This document shows positions 1 through 12,015 of a stretch of 64,000 nt of DNA, piece after piece. The notes under the pieces are model-generated. The model worked only from the letters and a program-made list of their open reading frames with translations. It was not told the DNA's origin and searched no databases. Positions within the stretch are counted from its first letter, which is position 1, and the number at the start of each line of letters is the position of its first letter. Source of the DNA: Serendipita indica DSM 11827 (Eukaryota > Basidiomycota > Agaricomycetes > Sebacinales > Serendipitaceae); assembly GCA_910890315.1 (NCBI GenBank), contig CAJVGD010000001.1, positions 806,001 through 870,000 on the forward strand, read 5' to 3'. The translations under genes were made by a program, and so were the position numbers.

Positions 1-110
1 GTGCAATAAGTTTCCGTTCAGGTGCCGGCTGGGTTCTATGAAGATGGTATAATTCAAAGGCGGGCAAGAGAAGTACCTTTCCGAACAATAGTGGCATGCA
101 GTGCCTATCT

Positions 111-1982
111 TTAGGCCAATGCATTCATGACAGCAGTAAAAGCGGCCTTGGGCTGGTAGTTGCTATCGTAAAGCAGAGGAGTCGTACTCGAGCGCCACGA
201 ATCCTTGTCGCTGACACCCCAGACGGTGATACCAACGCAGGTAGAGACAGCCAAGCAAGCCTTCACCGCCGTGGCATAGTCATTTGCTCCTCCTCCTGCA
301 ATATCTAGCTCGGTAATAGCGACTTCGCTAACACCGGTACCGGCGAGAGCCGCAAGAGCAGCCTGTACCCCACCAGCGCCGCCGGACGACAAATGGGCTT
401 GCGAACTGAAAACGATCAGTCGAATAGCGCGCGTCATCACCAAGATCGTACCCAATACCATCGATTGGAACCCCTGCACTGAAATTCCGTTAGACCAAGT
501 CAAATATTTGACCGGTATCACGTACGCTTTCCATTTCTTGACACGAGAGACCATGCCTGTCGTTTTCCCATAGCTTGCGCTGTCAAGATTATAATCCTAG
601 TACCAATGGTCAGGAGCGAGTATACCGTGAATGATTGCACCGACGTTGATATACAGCTTGGCGTTGGGATCTACGCTTCGTGCCTGGTTGTAAGCAATTG
701 AAACGAAGTCTAAGGGCGTGTTAGTTTGTCACCTATATAGCACCACATAGACACCGACTCTCTCCGAGGACATTGTAGAACACCGAGCTACGCATGGAGC
801 CATCTTGATCGTCTAGAGTAAGTATTGAGAAAACAGGAGCATAATCACTGACCTTCGTTAAGAATCTCATTGCACACGTCCCTTGACAATTGTTAACCAG
901 TGCCAAAGGAATAGGAGACGTCGTACCAAGCATATATTTTGCCCTTCCATTGGCCACCTTCCTTGGTGATGTGGTTTTGGATGACACTGGTCAATGTTGC
1001 ACTGTTGCTGATGCTAGATACCCAGCTTGGGAGCTACCGGGCGTCAGTGCTCGTCTGTCGTACCCAATGTCGCCATACCTGACTATGCCACACTAAAGTT
1101 TCTTGATGAGCGCGTAAACTTTTCCGACGGTGGAAGACGTACCAAAGGTATGACCTAGTGTTTTTTTTTCGTTATTGTCAATACCCAAAGATCGGCATGG
1201 CGGTTTGTACGTACCACGGACATAGGCCCCGATGGACTGGGCAAAATTGACCAGCGTATTGCCTCCATTGAAATTGAAGTTGTTTTGAGACGACTCGATG
1301 GTGTCCCACTTCATCGAGTTCTCTGGAGTCAACTGGTTGAATTGAGCCTTGATGATGTTGGAGTTCTGGGTATTGCTGAGAGTTCCAGAATCGGCCTATG
1401 GAGACAAGGTAAGCTCAAACAAGCATTGAGGATGAATTTCATACGCAAGTACCACTGAATAAACATGTCAGCGAGCGTCTCTAACATGGGTTCTGAATGC
1501 AGGGCTTACAAGTAGAGCCTGCCCTTCGCCTTCATGCGGGCACCGAGACCGGTTGCAGTCGACGTGCTACCACTCGTGGTGGAGCTAGCTACGGTGCTTG
1601 TCGGAGGGTTACTGGAGGTTGGGCGAGTGGTGGTCGATGACGACGACTGGCGAGTGGAGGTGGATGTCCCCTGTGACTGCGTCAACTTCGATGAAGAGAT
1701 CCGTGATAGAATTTACCTTCTGACACTGGCTGTACCAGTCGTTGATGTACACACAGACCAGGCCAGAGTCACAAGCTAAGGAGCAATAAGCGCGAGTTTA
1801 CTGCAGGTGGCGGCGCCTTACCTTTGGTTCCATAGCCGATTCCATCACACTGAGAGGATGTGTTAAAAGGGATGAGTTTGAACACATCATAGCGCATGAA
1901 GAACGTACCTGACCCCACTCGCTCACAGCGTTTGCGCTGGAAATGAGGGTAGCAATAAGGCAAATCCGACGGAGATCTTCAT
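111..1982 (-). CDS. Secreted GH10 endo-beta-1,4-xylanase with N-terminal CBM1
   Basis: Cleaves the beta-1,4-xylan backbone outside the cell. Order on the minus strand: signal peptide starting MKISVGFAL, a CBM1 cellulose-binding module ([10 protein letters not shown] ... [11 protein letters not shown]) split by two introns, a Ser/Thr-rich linker (about 1530-1690), then the GH10 barrel. Seen motifs are [23 protein letters not shown], acid/base Glu in WDVCNE (about 870-910, split by an intron) and nucleophile Glu in ITELDI (about 310). It ends ...AVMNALA. About ten short introns are needed and all have GT-AG ends. Oddity: the signal peptide codons (about 1945-1982) and the following CBM1 codons are one base out of phase, with no in-frame ATG in the second frame, so the model needs a one-base correction near 1953-1960. 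Family call is sure; integrity of the start is not. Confidence 0.9.
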
Positions 1983-2733
1983 ATTAACGAGTGGAATGGT
2001 GCAGAAAGACCAGGAAACTCGTCGAAGGGCCTTTTTATGAGCGTTCCCATCATTTACAACGGAAATACACCGATGATTTGGGCTCGACCAGGTGCAATGG
2101 CTCCAAATCGGAGGAGCCTACCCGGGCTAGCTGTCAAGCCTTGATACTCCATGTGAAATATGTTGCCATGCTTCGATAGGCGCGAAGGGCCACGCTTCCT
2201 GGCTGGAAGCCTCTACAGTTGGTTGGCACATTAAGGACGACGAGCGTGATCATCCTTGGCAAATCTTCGCGACCGAAGAAGATGGATAATTGGTTTGTGC
2301 TGCGGATTTACTCACCTGACGACTGCTCATTCTTCGGCAGAAGGGCGTCTCTAGTGGACACTGGACAAATGGCAACAATTATATTTACTCGAAATGCGTT
2401 CTAAACTTGAAATTGATAGCGAGGAACAGGCATCATTGACGGGCCGCCTCCGCAGCTGAACTCAGTGCTGCATAGATCTTCGATGCAGCAATTTCATTGA
2501 TCGATGATCGTTGTCATTGCCACGGGAGAGGGACAGACTGGTTCAAGGACCAGCGACGAGAGATCGATGTCTAAAAATTGCTACAGATAGTGTTGCAGCG
2601 GGTTTGAACACGTTAAAGTTGGATTTGATGCCTAACTATGCGCTAAACCATGGCGGGTTCAATGAGAAAGGGTCTGAGTTGCACCTGACCACATTTGGCG
2701 GATGAACGTTTCGCTTCTCAGTGAGACCTGTAC
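1983..2733. other. Intergenic, divergent promoters of xylanase and SWD1
   Basis: 751 bp between two divergent start codons. No ORF here has family character and I see no RNA gene. A GGCTAG hexamer at 2125-2130 fits the XlnR-type GGCTAR core, but that regulator is characterised in Ascomycetes and one hexamer is weak evidence. Confidence 0.6.
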
Positions 2734-4471
2734 ATGCACTGGGTATTTCAATCTGACCAGCGGCCATTTCCAGATCCTTTCGAGACCCAGAGTTTGCCCT
2801 CGACCGTCCGCGCAACGCTCGATTCTGGCGCGGTTATTGCCCGCTTCGATCAAACCGGGCGTTTTGTGGCAGCAGGTCTACGGGACGGCAGTGTTTTCCT
2901 ATGGGATCTAGCTACGCAAGCCGTTGTACGCAACTTTGAAGGTCATGTGCGGGCCATTACCGGTCTATCGTGAGTCGACAGTGATTGTCAATCACGGTTT
3001 TCTCGCCAACTATTCTCCAGTTGGTCCCGAAATTCTCGTTTTCTTCTTTCCGCTTCGCGCGATTGGAACGTAGTAATCTGGGATCTGGCTTCGCGTTCCG
3101 AACCTCCACAGCGGTATCACACAATTCGATTTGATGCGCCGGTTGTTAGCGCATTCTTTCACCCGTTGAATAGGTGTGGTTCTATTGTCGACTGCGCAGG
3201 TATTGAACTCACCCATTCAGCCATTAGCAATGTTGTCCTTGCAATCCTTGCAACGGGCGAAGCCTTTGTGGTGGATCGAAGACCAGGACAAATACCGAGG
3301 GCGGACTTGCGTCTTCCTGTGGTCGAGGATGCCGTGTCTCATCGGTACGTTGTCTGCAGTTCCGTGTGACTAGTATTCAACTACCTCAGTGTCAACGTGC
3401 AATGTGCAACATTCTCCTCCAATGGGAGCTTGATCTTTTTGGGAAGTTCTGATGGTGCCATTGTCATCTTCAATTGCAGTACAAAGCTGGTGAGAGTCGC
3501 CTCTAAACCAAGAATTTGCGCACTCATTCTATTAGCTCGTTAACAGAATCAAAATACCTGGAGCTGGTGCCATTCGTAATATTAGTTGCGATCCCCGCAG
3601 TCGGTACGGCCCGTCGGAAGGGTTCCGAGAATAAATGCTGATGAACTCTAGATACTTGGCGACCAATTCCGGAGACAGGAACATTCGCATATTCTATATC
3701 TCAGCTTTGCTTTCAGCGACTGCGCACTCGGAAACCATTGAGCCTATTGCTCGGATGACAGACACAATTGCTCGAACCCGTTGGAGCACAATGATGTTCG
3801 CGGGCGACGGAGAGCATCTCTTTGCGGGTACGAGCTTCCCATCAACCTTATACCGGTGCCTGATCTCGTTTAGGTTCTGATACCGCCAACTCTCACGAGG
3901 TCTTTGTCTGGGACGTAGCAGCAGGTGGTCAATATCTAAAGACGATGGAGAACGGAAAGGAGCCTCTTTCTGATTTGGATGTATGCCGTCCAGTCTCCCC
4001 TTCGCCACCAAACTGAACTTCCCTAGTGGCATCCCCACTTGTCCGAGTGGCTGAGCGTATCGACGCTTGGCAATATCTATATTTGGGGTAATATTCCAAA
4101 AATGAAATGGTCGGCGTTTGCAGCAGAGTTTGAAGAGGTGGACGAGAATGTAGAGTATGTCGAGAAGGAGACAGAGTTTGACCAGGTATTTAGACCCTCT
4201 TCTTCTTTATGGTGACTAACCAGTGTCATAGGAGGATAAAGCGGAAGCCGAACGAAGAACAAAGGCAGAAGAGGACGCAGACGTGGACATTGGGCACCCG
4301 CAGAAACTCGTTGGACCAGAGAGCGGTGGACGAATCATGCTAGGCAAGACCGCTGCACAAGAGGCCGCTCTACCCCATGACGAAGATCAAGCCTGGGCAG
4401 AAATTGATTCCGAACTCGACACTCGTCCATGGACATTCCCCATTGTCGTTGAGGATCCCGAGGAGGAATAA
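2734..4471 (+). CDS. SWD1: COMPASS (Set1 complex) subunit Swd1 / RbBP5 homologue
   Basis: WD40 scaffold of the Set1/COMPASS histone H3 lysine-4 methyltransferase, acting in the nucleus. The first exon has the Swd1-type opening (FDQTGRFVAAGLRDGSVFLWDL), followed by repeats such as SASRDWNVVIWDLASRS, SSDGAIVIFN, ATNSGDRNIRIFY and HEVFVWDVAAGG, then HLSEWLSVSTLGNIYIWG. The C-terminal tail NIPKMKWSAFAAEFEEVDENVEY followed by an acidic EKETEFDQ stretch is the RbBP5/Swd1 hinge signature. Seven or eight short introns with good GT-AG ends join these pieces without a frame break. The start is the ATG at 2734 directly before the conserved opening. The next gene begins only 53 bp after the stop. Confidence 0.88.
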
Positions 4472-4524
4472 TAGAATGATATTTGTATAATGAGTACTGG
4501 TGTCTGTTGAGCCCGTCCTTGACC

Positions 4525-5104
4525 ATGTCAACTGCCCAGCCTACCGCAAAAGCGGTCACAAGACTGCGAATCCGACCTCCACCCCCTCGAAAACAAGGTC
4601 CACGACCCACAAAACTCGAACCTGCCTTTAGACCCGTCCCGGCCTCGCAGCTCGTGTCGAGCCAGGGCAATGGCTACAACCTCTACGTTCCTCCGCTTCG
4701 CAAACTCGTTTTTGAGTATTGTGAACGCAGCGAGCAATCAGCCCGCACGAGATCCTATCTTTTAACTCACGTCGAGGACTTGGCCAGGGCGAATCCTCAC
4801 GTCGAAGTCGTCGTAAAGACTCGCTCGCATAAACCGCCAGTCGTTCGAGGTTTATATCGTATGTCAAACCTTGTCGGCACTTCTTCAACGTGGTTTTGCT
4901 GACGCTCGAGTAGTCAACAACAGGGACAAGGTCATCTCCCTCATCGGACTCGAAGAAAACGGCATCGTCTCCAAAGTCAAACTGATATTAGAGTCTACGG
5001 GCGCTAAAATCAAACCTCTCAAACGAGACCCGGTCGTCAGTGTCACGCCGTCGGCCAGAGGCATCTGGAGCAGTCTGCACGAGCAGAATCCCTACGACAT
5101 ATAG
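4525..5104 (+). CDS. MRPL51: Mitochondrial large-subunit ribosomal protein mL43 (L51/S25/CI-B8 fold)
   Basis: Structural protein of the mitochondrial 54S ribosomal subunit. Two exons; the intron runs from about 4860 (GTATGT) to 4913 (TAG). The thioredoxin-like L51/S25/CI-B8 core is visible: YVPPLRKLVFEYCERSEQSA, RSYLLTHVEDLARANPHVEV, VVRGLY, then after the intron NNRDKVISL and the fungal mL43 ending SVTPSARGIWSSLHEQ. The ATG at 4525 (MSTAQPTAK) is chosen because the longer open frame has no upstream ATG. The basic, Pro-rich N-terminus fits mitochondrial import, although the Pro content is high for a classical presequence. Confidence 0.87.
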
Positions 5105-5137
5105 ATATTCTCACAGCTGCGCACTCGTTGTTCTCGT

Positions 5138-5150
5138 AGAGAGAGAGAGA
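5138..5150. repeat. Short (AG)n microsatellite
   Basis: 13 bases of alternating AG lying in the 131-bp gap between the mL43 stop and the convergent gene's stop, so probably in a 3' UTR. Confidence 0.8.
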
Positions 5151-5235
5151 CTATATTTCAGTCTGTACATCGGCTTACTAGCATTCCTCGTAACGTAATT
5201 CCAAGCAGACATCGATCTCCAATAAACCCACCTGC

Positions 5236-7152
5236 TCATGGCTTGAATTGAGTCGAGCTTCCGCGTACAGGAGTTACAGGAGGCATCGTTTGAAACGCCA
5301 TGGGCCCATGCGAATAGCCTATCCACGGCGGATTGGGCTTTGTATTCATCATATTCGGCACCACTCGAGGCGGACCGACTGCTCCTGGCGTCGATTGTGG
5401 TGCGTACGTGAGTGGTCCATATTGGGATGGCGGGTATTTGTATCGCATCGCTGGATTCGGACTATAGGGTGACGAGTTGTAAATTGGTGATGGTGTCACT
5501 GGTGATGCTGCAACTGGTGTAGTTGGGATACGGGGAGCACCGTTCATTTGATGGCCTACAGTCGCAGCGGCCGTAGCAGCAGCCTGAGCCCTCGCGGTGG
5601 CCTTGACGAACATGGTTGCGTCGTCTCTTAGGGATGTGGTTTGATTATTCGCCAATGTACCACGCCATCCCGACGTGGGTTCGGTGGGTAGCGATCGTTG
5701 GAGTGCTCGAGCAACGGTGGCGGAAGGAGCGAGCGACTTGTCGGGTGCCAAGCTAGTCCGAGGTTGCATTGAGACGAGCAAAGATAGAGACTTCATGGTT
5801 GCATCCGCTAGTGTTTCACGATCAGCACTGAAAGATGTCCACGAGAACAAAGAAAAGCTTACCCATTTCTTGCTCCAAATCGCTTGGGGTCAGCTGCCCC
5901 TCTTTCATTCGCTCTTTCTGCATAGACACGATGCTATCTAGCGCAAGAGCGATATGTTCCAAAAGTTCGGAAACGCCAAATTCCACCCGAAGGGCAGCAA
6001 ACGCCTCTTTGAGAATTTCGCCTTCGTGTTGAGGAATAATGTTTTGCAGATTTTGTAGTGCCTCATCTGTCGGGAATTGAGGTTGAACAGACATTATTGA
6101 AAAGGCGGATTCCACACCAGTCATGTCTGCGCCGGATTTCGGGGTTGGTAAAGCAACAGTGTCGTCTTCTGCAATCGCCTTTTGCTTTTCCAGAAGTTTT
6201 GCGCGAAGTGCTCTTGCTTTTCGTCGTTGTAAGCTTTCGTGGACGACCTGATGTATTTGGTCGTTGCCGACTTCTGCGTTTTCCGAGTCAAAATACGGGG
6301 CAAAGGTGGAAAAGACGCCATAGTCCAACAACTTGGGTGCAGGAAGGGCTTTTCGTGGGAGAGTAATCGACTTTCGCGATTCGTCTCGTGGCTTGATTAC
6401 GGGTGTTGGCTTTAAGGAGGAAAAGAGGGGCATTTCGTCGGCTGGGATTGGTTGGGAAGGAATAATGGACACCAACTCTGCTTGTTTGGTCGCTAGCATC
6501 TTTGCTGCCGCTCTCGTCAACCCAACGTCGCCATCCCGCGGTACCGTTGCACTACTCCACCAGTCTCCACTGGGTAGACGTTGGACGAGTGCATACTTTC
6601 GTTTCCTCTCGTCGAGTGGCAGCACCTTTTCCGCATCTTCTTCCCCGTCAGTGAGAAACGGTGCATCCGTGCGCGCACTCGAGCCGCGCGCTGCGACTTG
6701 GTCAAAGAGACTCTGCGCAAAGTCACAGAACCGCTGCTGGTTGGCGGCCCCGGTGGAGATGAGCGCTCGAGGATGACTCGCAGACGGCAAAAGCTGTCGA
6801 ACCGCCATACGTATCGTGCGCAAAGGGTTTCCAGCCGGCTCTCGCAAGAGTTGCCGAAACGTTGTGCGGGTCGAAGGCATGACCGGATGTTGTATCAATC
6901 GATCGAGAAGGCCATCGGCGTCGAGTCTAAAATACCCAGATTGTCAGTTCGCTTGAACGGGCTTTCCGAGAATGCGTCCGCTCACGTCTCCAGGATGGTC
7001 AGCACCTTGTGCGCGTCCAGAGGGGAGAGAGCAAGGTCTTCCGCATCGCGGAATGGGCTCTCGGAGCGTGCTTGCTTTGGCAGCGGCCTCCCATCAGCGT
7101 CACTAATCGACTCTTCGCGCTTGCGTTTCTTCGACTGTACTTCCACGGACAT
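5236..7152 (-). CDS. Unclassified nuclear-looking protein with Pro-rich C-terminus
   Basis: Not recognised. Three exons joined by clean introns (GTGAGC...TTTTAG near 6930-6990, GTAAGC...TTTCAG near 5830-5865). It starts MSVEVQSKKRKREES, a likely nuclear localisation signal, followed by a helical segment (LDAHKVLTILETLDADGLLDRL), the stretch KYALVQRLPSGDWWSS, a conserved-looking LLDYGVFSTFAPYFDSE, a Lys/Arg-rich helix (LQRRKARALRAKLLEKQKA), a helix-rich region before the last intron, and a Pro/Ser/Tyr-rich tail ending GSSTQFKP. The layout of folded helices plus a low-complexity tail is typical of chromatin or transcription cofactors, but I cannot name a family. It is convergent with mL43. Confidence 0.75.
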
Positions 7153-7305
7153 GAGACAGGAGCGTATTGAAAAGTGCGTGGGGTCTCTGGCGGTTGGGAA
7201 AGAGCCCCTACGAGTCGTCTACTTGGAATGGATGGTCTGCCAGCGTACGGGGCTGCGGGAAGAAATTTGGTCAGTAAGGGGTTTAAGGACGAGATAAGCA
7301 GGCGA

Positions 7306-7908
7306 TCAAGGCGTCTTGACTGTGCAGGTGCATGGCTTTTCGCGAGATGTAAGCCGCAGAGCGCACCGAGTACTATCGCCGACCCCAACAAGCACGGCTG
7401 CTGCCCGCGATGCTCTGGAAAAGACACTAGAGCTCACCTTTTTGAACAAGAGGACAGAGACGTGTGATTTGTCGTCTTGGAAGATATCTTGGGCCGCGTT
7501 CGGTGCCAGTAAGATTTCGTTTGTAGCCTGCAATCGCACGACGAGGCCCCTCTGTCGTTGTGGGTCCAATTGGAGCAATCTAGGGGCAATATTCGCTGCG
7601 TAAATGCTGCCGCCAACGATACAGTTGTCAAAGGACGTCGCTCGCCGTTCAAGGGTACGCTGCGTCGTGTGCAAACCGGGCTCACCACCTGGAGTCACCG
7701 CGTCGCAGGCAAGAAAGCTCACTAAATTATTCAAAATAGAATAATTGAACGTATTGACTCTTATTTTGACAGCAACAGCCACGGCCGACTTGTATATTGC
7801 AGTTCTCAGGACACTCCAAGGATGTGTGAAATGAAGAGATGATGAGATTCTTGGAAGCGTTATCGCAAGTATACAGGGAGACATGATCAGGCTATAGTTC
7901 AAAACCAT
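7306..7908 (-). other. Possible small coding region of unknown family
   Basis: This lies in the 802-bp gap between the start of the unclassified gene (7152) and the stop of the E2 gene (7955). One minus frame stays open for over 200 codons here. Its 3' half (about 7428-7715; contains TTQRTLERRATSFDN, LQLDPQRQRGLVVRL, DDKSHVSVLLFKK) has protein-like composition and ends at a good donor (AAG|GTGAGC). The 5' half looks like non-coding DNA. ATG codons in frame lie at 7908 and 7884. It could also be 5' UTR or promoter of the downstream gene. No homology is recognised. Confidence 0.25.
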
Positions 7909-7954
7909 CGACCACGAGCCAGGAGCCAGAACCGATCGAGGGGACACGGTCACG

Positions 7955-8783
<829 letters not shown>

Positions 8784-9293
8784 TGGAAGATGGTGGAAAG
8801 TCTGAGCGGCTAAAGGTCTGGAGCTGTAAAGTGCGACGATCGTCGACGATGACGCGGTGAATCGAGAGAAATGGAGTGTCAGAATTAATTTCCAATAATT
8901 TTGGCAATGAGCCTCACCTGGAGAGGTGGGATGAGGTAGAGGCCAAGGTCCGAATTGGCAGCCACAGCGCTTATAAGTACAGACGCTTGTTGCCAAAAGG
9001 CGCTGGTTAGTCAGGCGTCTCTTGACCAAAAAACTCGCGGAATATTCTCGAAATCTAATATCTCAGCGCCCATTCTGACAGACTCCTCGAGCTCGACGCC
9101 GATGAACGGACACGTCGGCCAACGAGCCCCTATAAGACACCAATCTGAGATTTCAACACTCATCCTCAACGGGAAACTGCGCAAAAAGTGCGGGTCAGGC
9201 CACGAAGAGATCCGGCGATCGCCCTGAGTGACGTCCAACGAGCATATATTCACACCAAATGTGCTACATGCGGAAGGCAGAGATACAACTCGG
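8784..9293. other. Intergenic, UBC4 promoter and MFS 3' flank
   Basis: 510 bp upstream of UBC4 and downstream of the first MFS gene's stop. Only chance ORFs are seen and no distinct motif is recognised. Confidence 0.6.
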
Positions 9294-11314
9294 TCAACAG
9301 CGGACCGTTTTGGTGATGACGGGAGCTTTGGGTTCCTTTGATAGGTCCGTCTCGGTACTGCTTGCAAGAGCGTGTTCCATGAGCGTGAGTTTAATGGGAA
9401 CGTCTGGCGAGTTTGAGATAGGTGGCTTTTCGGTGCGACCGAATTGAGAGAGTCGTAGCAGAAGCGGTCGTTCTCCGGCCCCTATCGAAGCAGCCACACC
9501 ACCCAGGAATAGCAGACCGGCAACCGTAAATACGATAACGGACCATCCGTGTTCGATATAAGTGTAGATTTGTCCACCGATAATAGGACCAACTGCGACG
9601 TGTCAGAATAGAATCCCAGACTCTTGCTCCCACCCTTACCGAGCCCGGCGAGTGAATACGCCATATTGTACGCGCCAAACACGTGCGCATCTGTAGTTTG
9701 TCATTAGTCACAGAAATTTCTCTCCGAATTTTCACTCACTCCCTACCCCATCCTTGCGTCGTGCGACCGCCGCTAGGTCAGCAGTAAGCGGAGTAGCCAC
9801 AGCTGCGAGTAAGATGTCTATGACGCATGAGTACCAGTTGTTAAAGGGGTTGTTTACTAACCTACGATGGCGAGGCAGACGACGAGCAACACGATCGAGC
9901 CTCGAAATCCCATGACGATCCACCATGGGATCGAGATCATCAGACAACCCAGCGTAACCCACTCTACTCCCGCTTTATCTGCGATCCACCCAGCAAGTGG
10001 GGTGGCTTTGGACTTATCAGTCATTCATTCATTCGCACAATCGAAACGCACAAATAATCGCAGGGCTTGCATAGGCCAAATAGACGATTCCAACTTTGAA
10101 TGATGTGTATCCGTAAAGAGCTTGCAGTCGAAGCGGCAATGTCGGTTCCAACATAGTGAAGATGAGCCTAAGAATATCAGCACCGATCAAGTCTAAGAGT
10201 AGAACCCTCACCCGTTGATAAAGATATTCAGCAGGGCAACGAATGCACGCCGAGAACGCGCTAGAGTCGCAAGTACTTTCAAGACGGACATCTGACTTTG
10301 TCTCCGTGGAAGGGCTGGTTGCGCATTGTCAGAGAATGCTCAAAGGATTCAGCCATACTCACTTGGTTTAGGTCGACCGCTGATATCTTCAATACTCTTT
10401 CCGGTTTCCATGCTCTGCTTTGATTGTCCACTCTGCATCCACCTCTCAGCTTCGTGCTTTTCAATGACGAGAAAGCGGCCCAGGAGGTCGAGAGCGCAAA
10501 ATCCAATTGCGAGGATAAATGGTGCGCGATATCCAAGGGACTCGTTGAGAAACCCCCCAAGTATAGGCCCGCACAGATATCCTGCCCGGACCCCCATCAT
10601 GACGATCCCCAGCTGACGACCAAAGTGATCTTCTGACACCGTATCACATCTGGAAGTATTTGAGAAAAAATGTGCTAATGGCAAGAGGCTCCGGCTCACA
10701 AGAGCGAGAAAGCGATAACCCAAACGGCCGCAGAGCTATTAATGGTCAATTATGCAGCCAAAATTACGAATGAAACGCACCTCATGCCTTGAATACATCG
10801 CGAAACGACCATGATGGCAAAATTTGGTGCTTCCATGAACAAGACTTGAGAAACAGCGAGGATGATGAGGCTGATCGTCAGCGGTCGCCTCCGTGACCAG
10901 TATCTCTCAGCGAGGAAAGCAAGTGGTGGAGTCGCTAAGACTGTAAGCAAGCGCCACTTTCTGCCGAAAAGGCTCACCACAAACGAGCCCAGAAGACTGA
11001 GGGTTTGGTTAGCAAGACTCGATTGTGTGTCTCTGACTCACATAGGCCACTAGTAGCCACCCAGTCAATGCGGATGGCTCGTTATAACCCAAAGTCTCCA
11101 GCCGGAAAGGAATAACTGTCCAAAGGAGATCAGTAGGGTCTTCGGACTGAAAGAGAGGATAATTACTAGGGATAATGATAGAATAGATTAGCAAGTCGAT
11201 GAAAACTGACATGAAACAGACCAATGTCACGAAGGAAACAGACGAGCGAAACTGGAGCCCCAAGGGCCTGTCATTCTCGCCTTGACGAGCATCCAACAGC
11301 CCTTTGAGCATCAT
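9294..11314 (-). CDS. MFS transporter, DHA1 / vesicular-amine-like, copy 1
   Basis: Twelve-helix proton-coupled exporter of the plasma or vacuolar membrane; substrate unknown. It starts MMLKGLLDARQGENDRPLGL before helix 1 (SVSFVTLVCFMSVFIDLLIYSIIIP). Seen are YNEPSALTGWLLVAY, ATPPLAFLAERYWSRRRP (loop 2-3, motif A region), CDTVSEDHFGRQLGIVM, GPILGGFLNESLGYRAPFI (motif C-like), a charged central loop (IEKHEAERW ... GKSIEDISGRPKP), then MLEPTLPLRLQALYGY, PLTADLAAVARRKDGVG and GPIIGGQIYTYIEHGW in the C-half, and a cytosolic tail. About eight introns, no frame break found. Copy 2 at 12.0-14.0 kb has the same intron positions. Confidence 0.85.
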
Positions 11315-12015
11315 AAAGAGGACAGGTCAAGGTCAAGCTACGTTTCGCAGCCGTGGGTAGCTTTGCCTCCTCGAAGCGCAGATGAGAAAAAGATAAAATA
11401 AAACCGAGCGGGTGACGAAAACTGGCCCATGTGGACCCTATCGGACTTTATAATATTGGGATTCGGGTTGAATTTGGACGCGAAGATGTGTGCTGTCCTC
11501 TCCTCACGTTCGTGCGACCGCAGGCGCCAGCCGAGGACGGTCGCTGTCCAATCAACATTCAGAAGTCCTGAAACAGGTGATTTAGGGTGTGGATAGCCGC
11601 CCTGTCTTTCCGGTTCGACTCGCGGTCCCCCAGGTACTCGAGCACAGCGACTTTCCATCAGCTCGAGTAGGAATTAAGGCGCTCGTTTCAAAGCTATTGA
11701 TTCACAGTATGTGACACGGTGAAAAGTATCGTAATGGCGTTATGGAAGATCCTGTGTTCGAGAAGTCAGGACCGGCGTTTCTGTTTGAGCGAAGGTCATA
11801 GGAGATGCTTAGGAGGTCGCGCAGTTTATGCGGCATGTTCGTCGAAAATGCTTCACAGCCATCGGAAAGAGCTAAGGCGATACAAAATGTCGTAATCGCA
11901 GAGGGTTCGCTGAGCCCCCCGGCATGGTCCGGTTCCAAGTTCACACAACACACAAAAGGGGATGGAGAGTCGGGTTGATGTTATGACAAAATTTACTGTG
12001 AGTGATAGTTATAAG
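11315..12015. other. Intergenic between tandem MFS genes
   Basis: 701 bp: the promoter of MFS copy 1 and the 3' flank of copy 2. I see only chance ORFs. A GGTTCGACTC string near 11620 resembles a tRNA T-loop but lacks a paired stem. Confidence 0.6.

Noticed and set aside
2125-2130. XlnR-type GGCTAR site upstream of the xylanase
   Set aside because: A single hexamer, and the regulator is established only in Ascomycetes.
11600-11660. tRNA-like GGTTCGACTC string
   Set aside because: The five-base T-stem does not pair and no acceptor stem or anticodon arm is found around it.
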